Assembly (NCBI GenBank): GCA_027038235.1
Contig: JALVXV010000092.1
Location: forward strand, 1-13,848
DNA: 13,848 nucleotides
Source: Campylobacterales bacterium
Lineage (GTDB): Bacteria; Campylobacterota; Campylobacteria; Campylobacterales; JALSKU01
Reading direction: 5' to 3'
Numbering within the stretch: position 1 is the first letter of the stretch; each line of letters starts with the position of its first letter. The notes beneath the pieces were generated by a model. The model was not told the origin of the DNA and did no database searches. It worked only from the letters and a program-made list of their open reading frames with translations. Both the position numbers and the translations under genes were made by a program. Shown one piece after another: positions 1 through 7,800 of the stretch.

Positions 1-932
1 TTATAGCAGGTCGTGAGGGTCCCTCGTTTTTCTTGGGAGTTGGTATAGGCGAGTGGGTAGGAAAGTCATACGGACTTGGCAAAGGGTATAAAAATATATT
101 GGGTCTTATAGGAGGAGGTGCATTTACCGGAGCTCTTTTAAAGGCTCCTTTAGGAAGCAGTATATTTGCAATGGAGCTTGAAAACATGTATGATTTTGAC
201 TATCGTCCTTTTGCACCAATGATAGTAGCATCCATTATAAGTTATCTAACATTCTCTTTTTTTCGTGGCACTCACCCATTTATACTCTTGACAGATAAAC
301 CTGAATGGACATTGATGAGCATACCTTATATTATTATTATGGGGCTTGTTATCTCTTTAATAACTTACATATATACCTTTTTATTTCATTTTAGTATCGA
401 TGTTTCAAAGATATTAACTACAGTAAAAAGACCTATTATTGGAACATTGATAGCTATACCATTTTTGGTCGGTTTATATATTGTAACTCAAGATATAGAT
501 ATGCTTTCAGCTCCAGCTCATATGAGTATAGTTTCAAAACTTGCCCAAGTTCCTTTTCCTATATATGTTGATGTAAGTATTATTATCTTTACTCTTATGA
601 TAACAAGTCTTACTATAGGTTTTGGCATTCCAGGTGGATTGGTATTGCCCAATCTTATAATAGGAGCCGCAACAGGTAATATCTTTGGTCATATGTTTCC
701 TGATGAGATGGTAATGTTTACACTTGCAGGTATGGGTTCAGCTCTTTCAGCGGCAGCTAAAACACCTTTGGCAGCTATTGTGATGATCACAGAGATGAGT
801 CATGCTGATGTTGTCATACCAATGACTTCCGCAGTTATAACAAGCTACATTACAAGTTTTGGCTTTAGTTTATATCTTGGACAAGAAAATGCTTTAAGAC
901 CACTTCTGAAAAGAAGGTCAATTAAAAAATAA
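1..932 (+). CDS. ClC-family chloride channel or transporter, 3' part (5' end outside window)
   Basis: The reading frame is open from the left edge (first full codon at 3-5) to TAA at 930-932, so the N-terminus is missing. Residue numbers count from the first visible codon. ClC proteins are homodimeric inner-membrane proteins that move Cl- or related anions, either as channels or in exchange for H+. Seen here: the GREGP signature (residues 3-7) carrying the conserved gating glutamate, then GALLKAPLGSSIFAMELE (about 43-60), then GIPGGLVLP (208-216), and late TPLAAIVMITEM. Several hydrophobic helices lie between these motifs, and the chain ends KRRSIKK with no CBS domains. Two positions depart from E. 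coli ClC: the second Glu of its EE pair (internal proton glutamate) is Leu here, and the Phe of GxFxP is Val. The family call is firm. Channel versus antiporter, and the ion carried, are not decidable. Confidence 0.9.
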   Translation, partial: IAGREGPSFFLGVGIGEWVGKSYGLGKGYKNILGLIGGGAFTGALLKAPLGSSIFAMELENMYDFDYRPFAPMIVASIISYLTFSFFRGTHPFILLTDKPEWTLMSIPYIIIMGLVISLITYIYTFLFHFSIDVSKILTTVKRPIIGTLIAIPFLVGLYIVTQDIDMLSAPAHMSIVSKLAQVPFPIYVDVSIIIFTLMITSLTIGFGIPGGLVLPNLIIGAATGNIFGHMFPDEMVMFTLAGMGSALSAAAKTPLAAIVMITEMSHADVVIPMTSAVITSYITSFGFSLYLGQENALRPLLKRRSIKK

Positions 933-939
933 TAATTGA
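918..939 (+). terminator. Weak possible hairpin at the end of the ClC gene
   Basis: TCAATTA (918-924) can pair with TAATTGA (933-939) around an 8-nt loop, and AGG (915-917) can pair with CCT (943-945) across a small bulge. A short T-rich stretch follows at 952-959. The stem is almost all A:T and overlaps the stop codon, so in such AT-rich DNA it could be chance. It is offered only as the best candidate for transcription ending between the ClC gene and the next gene. Confidence 0.22.
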
Positions 940-957
940 TAACCTGACCCCTTTTAT

Positions 958-990
958 TTGACATAAAACTTATAAATTATTGAATATAAA
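958..990 (+). promoter_or_regulatory. Possible promoter for the pyruvate:ferredoxin oxidoreductase gene
   Basis: A perfect TTGACA (958-963) is followed by TATAAA at 985-990. The 21-nt spacer is longer than the usual 16-18, so the pairing is doubtful. A second TATAAA at 1011-1016 sits inside the 12-nt palindrome ATAAAATTTTAT (1012-1023). Campylobacterota sigma-70 promoters often rely on the -10 box with periodic T-rich DNA rather than a -35 box, so either -10 could be the real one. A promoter somewhere in 940-1020 is likely; the exact site is not fixed. Confidence 0.35.
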
Positions 991-1026
991 AGTTTAGAGT
1001 TGTAAAATAATATAAAATTTTATCAA

Positions 1027-1033
1027 AAGGGGA
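1027..1033 (+). promoter_or_regulatory. Ribosome binding site of the oxidoreductase gene
   Basis: AAGGGGA lies 4 nt before the ATG at 1038. It is the only purine-rich site near the start and supports that ATG. Confidence 0.6.
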
Positions 1034-1037
1034 TCTC

Positions 1038-4000
1038 ATGGATAAAAGATTTGCGACAATAGATGGGAATGAAGCGGTTGCAAGGGTTGCCCACAAGGTT
1101 AATGAAGTTATCTCAATTTACCCCATTACACCATCTTCTCCAATGGCAGAACTTAGTGATGTGTATAGCTCTAAAGGTGAGAAAAATATCTTTGGTACAG
1201 TTCCGCTTATTATGGAGATGCAAAGTGAGGGAGGAGCTAGTGCTACTGCTCATGGCTCTATTCAAGCAGGTGCATTGACTACTACATTTACTGCATCTCA
1301 AGGGCTTTTGCTAATGATACCAACAATGTATAAAATTGCTGGTGAATTAACTCCAACAGTTTTTCATGTAGCAGCTAGATCTTTAGCAGCCCAAGCACTC
1401 TCTATCTTTGGAGACCATCAAGATGTTATGGCTGTTAGACAGACAGGATTTGCTCTTCTTAGTTCTAATTCGGTTCAAGAGGCTCACGATTTTGCTCTCA
1501 TAGCTCAAGCCTCTACATTAAGATCAAGAGTACCATTTGTTCATTTTTTTGATGGCTTTAGAACTTCGCATGAGGTCAATAAAATTGAACTTATCGGTGA
1601 AGAAGTTATGAAAGAGATGATAGATATTGAGTTGGTTAAGAGTCATAGAGATAGAGCATTAAGACCTGAAAATCCTTTTATAAGAGGAACTTCACAAAAT
1701 CCTGATGTCTATTTTCAAGGACGAGAGAGTGTTAACCCTTACTATCAAAAAGTTCCTTTAATTATACAAGAATATATGGATGAATTTGCCAAACTTACAG
1801 GTAGAGCATATAAAGTATATGAGTACATGGGAGCAAAAGATGCTACAAAAGTTATAGTACTTATGGGCTCAGGTGCCGAAGCTGTTGAAGAGACAGTTGA
1901 GTATCTAGTAGGTCAAGGAGAAAAGGTAGGAGTTTTAAAAGTAAGACTTTTTAGTCCGTTTGATGCAAAACTTTTTGCTAACTCATTGCCGAAAACCGTT
2001 AAAAAGATTGCGGTACTTGATAGGACAAAAGAGCCCGGAGCTGTGGGGGAGCCACTTTATATGAGTGTGATTACCGCTCTTAGTGAAATGAATGAAATGG
2101 ATGAGCTTGGTTTTGAAGTTCCTAAAATTGTCGGCGGAAGGTATGGACTCTCATCAAAAGAGTTTACCCCTTCTATGATAAAAGCTGTTTTTGATGAACT
2201 TGAAAAAGATAAACCTAAAAATCACTTTACAGTAGGTATAAATGATGATGTTACAAATTCAAGTATAGAGTGGGATGAGAGTTTTGAACTTGATGATAAA
2301 GAGACTTTTAAAGCAGTCTTTTTCGGTCTTGGAAGTGATGGAACAGTAGGAGCAAATAAAAATAGTATCAAGATCATAGGAACAGGTACTGATAACTATG
2401 CTCAAGGATATTTTGTATATGACTCTAAAAAGGCAGGTTCAGTTACAACTTCATTTTTAAGATTTGGTCCAAAACCTATCAAGTCAACCTATCTTATAAA
2501 AGAGGCTGATTTTGTAGCTTGTCATCAAGCAGTATTTTTGGAAAAATTTGAGATATTAAAATATGCAAAAAGGGGAGCTACCTTTCTTTTAAATACCCCA
2601 TTTGGAGTTGATGAAGCATGGGATAAACTTCCCAAAAAAGTACAAGAGGAGATACTTGAAAAAGAGTTGGAAGTTTATATTATAGATGGTTACTCAGTTG
2701 CTAGAAATAGTGGCATGGGAAGAAGGATAAATACTGTAATGCAGACTTGTTTCTTTGCGATTTCAGGTATTTTGCCAAAAGATGAAGCGATAAAGAAGAT
2801 AAAAGATGCCATACAAAAAACTTATGGCAAAAAGGGTGAAAAAATTGTTCAAATGAATTTTCAAGCAGTTGATAATACACTAGCGAATTTACATAAGCTA
2901 AAAGTGCCAAAAAAAGTTACTAGCAATATACCATTAGAGCCTGTTATCAAAGGTGATAATATGCCAAAATTTGTTCAGCAAATTACTAGAAAACTAATAG
3001 AGGGCAAAGGTGATGAATTACCTGTTAGTGCAATTCCTGTAGATGGAACTTGGCCTAGTGGAACATCACAGTATGAAAAGAGAAATGTAGGACTTGAAGT
3101 ACCTGTTTGGGATCCTGATACTTGTATCCAATGTAATGAGTGTGTTTTGGTATGTCCTCATGCTGCCATAAGGTCAAAGATAGTAGATGAGAGTAATTTG
3201 AAAAATCTACCTAAAGGTTTTAAAACAGCAAAGGCTAAAGGTAAAGGCTTTGGAGACAATAAGAGATTTACAATACAAGTAGCAGTAGAGGATTGTACAG
3301 GGTGTACTCTATGTGTAGAGGTCTGTCCTGCTAAAAATAAAGAAAATCCAAATTTAAAAGCTATAAATATGCACGAACAACTACCTCTACGAGAAGATGG
3401 TGCTAAAAATTGGGATGTATTTTTAAAACTTCCTGAGTTTGATAGAAGCAAATTAAATCACTCCAAAATGAAAGAGTCTCAACTTTTAGAGCCTCTGTTT
3501 GAATTTAGCGGAGCATGTCCGGGATGTGGCGAAACTCCATATATAAAACTTGCTAGTCAGCTTTTTGGTGATAGGATGTTGGTGGCAAATGCGACAGGTT
3601 GCTCTTCTATATATGGAGGTAACCTTCCTACAACTCCATGGACAAAAAATAAAGATGGAAGAGGTCCTGCATGGGTAAACTCTCTGTTTGAGGATAATGC
3701 AGAGTTTGGACTAGGTTTAAGACTTACAGTAGATAAGCATCAAGAACAAGCTAGAGAGCTTTTAGAAAAGATGGCTGACAAGCTTGATGGAGATTTGGTA
3801 GCTGATATATTAAATGCAAAACAGGTTGAAGAAGATGAAATATTTGCTCAAAGAGATAGAGTAGATGAGCTTAAAAAGGCATTGAAAAAGCTTGATAGCA
3901 AAGAGGCTAAAATACTTCTAGGATTAACAGATTATTTAGTCAAAAAATCTATCTGGATCATTGGAGGAGATGGATGGGCTTACGATATAGGATATGGCGG

Positions 4001-4607
4001 ACTTGACCATGTCCTCTCAACTGGTAAAAATGTAAATATTTTGGTACTTGATACTCAAGTTTACTCCAACACAGGCGGTCAGCAGTCAAAAGCGACACTT
4101 ACAGGAGCAACTGCTAAGTTTGCAGCAAGTGGGAAGGCTGCCATGCCTAAAGATTTAGCATTGATGGCGATAGCTTATGAGAATGTATATGTAGCTAGAG
4201 TTGCTATGGGGGCAAATAATAAACAAGTTGTAAAAGCCTTCATAGAGGCTGAGCAGTATGATGGAGTATCTATTATCATTGCCTATTCTCAGTGTGTAGC
4301 TCATGGATATGACCTAAGATATGGCATGGAGCATCAAAAATTAGCAGTTGATAGTGGTCTATGGCCTCTTTTTAGGTACAATCCAGCACTATTAAAAGAG
4401 GGTAAGAATCCTATGATTTTAGACTATAAGGGTCCAAAAATTCCTGTAAAAGATTTTATGTATAGTGAGACTAGGTTTAAGATGGTAGAAAAAATAAGCA
4501 CTAAACATGCAAAAGAGTATTTATATACCGCACAATACCATGCTGAACAAATGTATAGAAAGTATCAAGCTATAGCAGATACTAAATATATACAAAATGT
4601 AGAGTAA
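1038..4607 (+). CDS. nifJ: Pyruvate:ferredoxin (flavodoxin) oxidoreductase, single-chain homodimeric type
   Basis: Catalyses pyruvate + CoA + oxidised ferredoxin/flavodoxin = acetyl-CoA + CO2 + reduced carrier, in the cytoplasm. The direction may be oxidative or, in autotrophs, carboxylating. All domains of the fused type are present in 1189 residues. YPITPSSPMAE carries T31, and E64 and R114 fall at the numbering of the well-studied Desulfovibrio africanus enzyme (thiamine and pyruvate contacts). A two-[4Fe-4S] ferredoxin-like domain has CIQCNECVLVCP (C696, C699, C702, C706) and CTGCTLCVEVCP (C753, C756, C759, C763). The proximal cluster ligands are C827 and C830 (CPGCG), C855 (ATGCSS) and C1086 (YSQCVAHG). 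The thiamine diphosphate/Mg site is GDGWAYDIG (977-985) and YSNTGGQQ (from 1009). The C-terminus ends soon after the catalytic domain, so the protective C-terminal extension of the D. africanus enzyme appears absent. A hairpin follows the stop, so it is probably a single-gene transcript. The gene could also be called por. Confidence 0.97.
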   Translation: MDKRFATIDGNEAVARVAHKVNEVISIYPITPSSPMAELSDVYSSKGEKNIFGTVPLIMEMQSEGGASATAHGSIQAGALTTTFTASQGLLLMIPTMYKIAGELTPTVFHVAARSLAAQALSIFGDHQDVMAVRQTGFALLSSNSVQEAHDFALIAQASTLRSRVPFVHFFDGFRTSHEVNKIELIGEEVMKEMIDIELVKSHRDRALRPENPFIRGTSQNPDVYFQGRESVNPYYQKVPLIIQEYMDEFAKLTGRAYKVYEYMGAKDATKVIVLMGSGAEAVEETVEYLVGQGEKVGVLKVRLFSPFDAKLFANSLPKTVKKIAVLDRTKEPGAVGEPLYMSVITALSEMNEMDELGFEVPKIVGGRYGLSSKEFTPSMIKAVFDELEKDKPKNHFTVGINDDVTNSSIEWDESFELDDKETFKAVFFGLGSDGTVGANKNSIKIIGTGTDNYAQGYFVYDSKKAGSVTTSFLRFGPKPIKSTYLIKEADFVACHQAVFLEKFEILKYAKRGATFLLNTPFGVDEAWDKLPKKVQEEILEKELEVYIIDGYSVARNSGMGRRINTVMQTCFFAISGILPKDEAIKKIKDAIQKTYGKKGEKIVQMNFQAVDNTLANLHKLKVPKKVTSNIPLEPVIKGDNMPKFVQQITRKLIEGKGDELPVSAIPVDGTWPSGTSQYEKRNVGLEVPVWDPDTCIQCNECVLVCPHAAIRSKIVDESNLKNLPKGFKTAKAKGKGFGDNKRFTIQVAVEDCTGCTLCVEVCPAKNKENPNLKAINMHEQLPLREDGAKNWDVFLKLPEFDRSKLNHSKMKESQLLEPLFEFSGACPGCGETPYIKLASQLFGDRMLVANATGCSSIYGGNLPTTPWTKNKDGRGPAWVNSLFEDNAEFGLGLRLTVDKHQEQARELLEKMADKLDGDLVADILNAKQVEEDEIFAQRDRVDELKKALKKLDSKEAKILLGLTDYLVKKSIWIIGGDGWAYDIGYGGLDHVLSTGKNVNILVLDTQVYSNTGGQQSKATLTGATAKFAASGKAAMPKDLALMAIAYENVYVARVAMGANNKQVVKAFIEAEQYDGVSIIIAYSQCVAHGYDLRYGMEHQKLAVDSGLWPLFRYNPALLKEGKNPMILDYKGPKIPVKDFMYSETRFKMVEKISTKHAKEYLYTAQYHAEQMYRKYQAIADTKYIQNVE

Positions 4608-4616
4608 ATTTTCAAG

Positions 4617-4651
4617 ATATTCGCACCTATATTGGTTATAGGTGCGAATAT
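4617..4651 (+). terminator. Perfect 15-bp hairpin after the oxidoreductase gene (terminator or 3'-end stabiliser)
   Basis: ATATTCGCACCTATA (4617-4631) is exactly complementary to TATAGGTGCGAATAT (4637-4651), with loop TTGGT. It starts 10 nt after the TAA of the upstream gene. The typical U-run of an intrinsic terminator is missing: the stem is followed by ATTATTAGAG, and the minus strand has no T-run either. It most probably marks the mRNA 3' end, either as an atypical terminator or as a barrier to 3' exonucleases. Confidence 0.7.
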
Positions 4652-4671
4652 ATTATTAGAGATGCCCTAAA

Positions 4672-4695
4672 AGATAAATATCTCCATATTATGGA
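4672..4695. promoter_or_regulatory. Two adjacent small palindromes upstream of gltB
   Basis: AGATA-AA-TATCT (4672-4683) is directly followed by, and shares one base with, TCCATA-T-TATGGA (4683-4695). They lie about 120-145 nt upstream of the gltB -10 box. They could be an operator or simple AT-rich coincidence; I recognise no known regulator's consensus here. Confidence 0.2.
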
Positions 4696-4816
4696 TTTTA
4701 GTATCTGTAAAATAATTTATAAATTTCGGATAAAATCCTTAACTAAACGGCATTGAAGGTCAGGCATAAATCATATTCAAAAATACAGTTTTATCAAATT
4801 TTTACCATTCATTGGA

Positions 4817-4822
4817 TATAAT
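4817..4822 (+). promoter_or_regulatory. Sigma-70 -10 box for gltB and probably the downstream genes
   Basis: A consensus TATAAT lies in TTGGATATAATC, preceded by T-rich DNA (about 4789-4803) but no clear -35 box, the usual look of vegetative promoters in Campylobacterota. The expected transcription start near 4829-4830 gives a leader of about 36 nt to the ATG at 4866. It would leave only about 12 nt, with no ribosome site, before the ATG at 4842. It is the best promoter match I see in the window, and the genes that follow have almost no gaps, so it may drive the whole run. Confidence 0.65.
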
Positions 4823-4854
4823 CAGCAAATTTTAGTGCTATATGTATGATTATG

Positions 4855-4859
4855 AAAGG
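4855..4859 (+). promoter_or_regulatory. Ribosome binding site that decides the gltB start
   Basis: AAAGG ends 6 nt before the ATG at 4866. The in-frame ATG at 4842, eight codons earlier, has no purine-rich site before it. This favours 4866. Confidence 0.65.
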
Positions 4860-4865
4860 TTGCCT

Positions 4866-7800
4866 ATGAGTGGATATACAAGTTTTAAAGACAATTGTGG
4901 TTTTGGATTGTTAGCTAATATTGACAATAAAGCTACACATCAAAATGTCCAAGATGCAGTTACAGCTTTAGAGAGAATGATGCACAGAGGTGCAGTTGCT
5001 GCAGATGGAAAGAGTGGCGATGGAAGTGGACTTCTTTTTGGAATGCCAAGAGGTTTTATGAAAAAAGTTGCAAACAAACAAGGAGTTGACCTTCCTAAGC
5101 AATTTGCTGTGGCTATGGTATTTATGCAAGAGGATAAGCAAAAGGAGATTATACAAGAGATACTCTATAAAAATGATATAAAACTCCTCTTTTATAGGGA
5201 TGTACCTATCGATACCAATGCTCTTGGAGAATTTGCTCTTAAAAGTTTACCAAAAATTGTCCAGATATTTGTCGCACCAAATTCGCTCTCAGCTACTAAA
5301 AGATTTAGCACTTCTTTATACCTTGCAAGACGAGAGATAGAGAGAAAGTTAAAACATTATGATGAATTTTATATCTGCTCATTTTCAGATAAGACTATCT
5401 CATACAAAGGGTTGGTCATGCCAACTCATATTAGAGAATTTTATAAAGATCTAAGTGATAAAGATTTTAAAACATCATTTGCACTCTTTCATCAAAGATT
5501 TTCTACCAATACATTGCCACAATGGAAACTAGCCCAACCCTTTAGAAGTATAGCACACAATGGTGAGATAAACTCTATCTCAGCAAATAGATTTAATCTT
5601 TTTGCAAAGAGTGAATACATGAAAAGCTCTATTTTTACAGATAAGGAGCTTAAGAAACTTTTACCTATTACAGATGATGTAGTAAGTGATAGTGCTAGTT
5701 TAGATCATATGTTTGAATTTTTGATTCAAAATGGTATGGACTTTTTTAAAGCAGCTAGGGTATTGATACCTGCTGCTTGGCAAAATGCACCGCATATGGA
5801 CTCTGATACTAGAGCATTTTATGAGTATATGAGTACCTGTTTTGAAGCATGGGATGGTCCTGCGGCAGTAAGTTTGACTGACGGAAGACATATAGGGTGT
5901 ATCTTAGATAGAAATGGTCTAAGACCGGCAAAATATATCATAACCAAAGATAAAAGAATTATCATTTCAAGCGAATATGGCATACTAGATATAGAGGAAA
6001 ACAATGTAATAGAGCGAGGTAAGCTAAAAAGTGGTGAAATGATAGGAGTAGATCTTAAGTATGGTCAGGTACTTAAAAATAGTGATATTGATAATTATCT
6101 AAAAGATCTCAACCCATATGGAAAGTGGCTCAATTCAAATATGGTATATCTACAAGAGTTTATAGATATGCCTTTTTCCAATATAGATGACTATAAAATT
6201 GAAAATATTGAAGAGAAACAAAGAGTAGTAAACATCACTCAAGAAGCTAAGGATATGGTGATCATCCCTATGATGAATGAGGGTAAAGAAAATACTGGTT
6301 CTATGGGCGATGATACACCACTTGCAGCTTTTAGTAATAAGCAAAGATGTTTTACAGACTTTTTCAAACAAAAGTTTGCTCAAGTAACTAATCCCCCAAT
6401 AGATCCTATAAGAGAACGGATCGTAATGAGTTTAAATACCGGCTTTGGTGAGATAAGAAACATACTTGATGAAGATGTATATCATGCAAAGAGACTTAAA
6501 GTAATAACTCCTATACTTATGCAAGAAAAAATGGAAGTTTTACTCTCTTTTGGTGATCCTACTAAGCCAAGATATGATAAATTTTATAAAAACAAGACCT
6601 TCTCTACTCTTTTTGAAGAGAATTTACGAGGTAGCCTAAATGATCTAGCTTATGATGTTGTAGATGCTGTAAAACAGGAAAAGGTAAGAGTTGTAATTTT
6701 AAGCGACAGATGTATAGAAAAAAACAAAAAATCTATTCCTATGTCAATGGCAGTTGGAAGGGTCAACCAAGTTCTTTTAGAAGAGGGTGTAAGGCACTTG
6801 GTTTCTATCGTAGTAGAGAGTGCAGAACCTTACGACTCACACTCTATGGCGGTATTGATAGCTTATGGAGCAAGTGCTATATATCCTTATTTGCTTTTTG
6901 GTACAGTTTTGCAAGAGTGTGAAAAACTAAAACTCTCCTCTTATGAGAGAAAGATAAGATTTAAAAATGTTATAAATGCACTAAATTTTGGACTTTTAAA
7001 GATATTGTCAAAAATGGGCATCTCTACTATCGCATCATATAGAAACTCAGCTTTGATGGATGTTATAGGACTATCTAAAGAGATAGTCGAAGACTGTTTT
7101 AGAGGCTCGGAGTGTTTGGTGCCGGGTTTAGGATATGAAGATATAGAGGAGAGATTGGATAAGGTTTATAAAGAGGTATACACCATAAACGAAAAAAATA
7201 GAGTATTTCCTATAAAGATAGGAGGTTTTTACAAATATCTTCATGGTGAAGAGTTTCATAGCTTTTCCCCATCGGTTATTTTTGCAATTCACCAAGCAGC
7301 TAAAACTGGAAAAAAAGAGGATTTTAAAAAGCTAAAAAAGCTTTCTGATGGAACTAAATTTAAAAGAATAAGAGACTTTTTTGAATTAAAAAGTGATAAA
7401 GAACCTATAGAGATAGAAAAGGTTGAACCAAAAGAGAGTATATTTAAAAGATTTTCAACTGCTGCTATGAGTTTAGGCTCTATCTCACCTGAAGCTCATG
7501 AAGCTTTAGCTGAGGCGATGAATAAACTTGGTGGCAAATCAAATTCAGGCGAGGGTGGAGAAAAACCTGAAAGGTTAAAAAGTCCACAAAGATCAAAGAT
7601 AAAACAGATAGCATCAGGTAGATTTGGTGTAACTCCAGAATATCTAAGAAGTGCTGAAGAGATACAGATAAAGTTAGCTCAAGGTGCAAAGCCTGGTGAA
7701 GGTGGACAATTGCCAGGTCATAAGGTAAGTCCACTTATTGCAAGTCTTAGATATACAATGCCAGGAGTTACACTCATATCTCCTCCTCCTCATCATGATA

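Noticed and set aside
33..35. TTG 33 as a true start of the ClC gene
   Set aside because: The frame is open to the left edge and the conserved GREGP motif lies upstream of 33, so the gene simply begins outside the window.
1012..1023. 12-nt palindrome ATAAAATTTTAT before the oxidoreductase gene as an operator
   Set aside because: It is pure A/T in very AT-rich DNA and matches no regulator site I know; chance is likely.
3158..3451. Antisense reading frame of about 97 codons within the oxidoreductase gene
   Set aside because: It lies wholly opposite a conserved ferredoxin-domain coding region, has no family resemblance and looks like a shadow of the real gene. The other minus-strand frames (for example 10069-10365 and 10709-11008) are rejected for the same reason.
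4842..4865. In-frame ATG at 4842 as the gltB start (eight extra residues)
   Set aside because: It has no ribosome site and lies only about 12 nt from the expected transcription start; ATG 4866 has AAAGG at good spacing. It stays possible.
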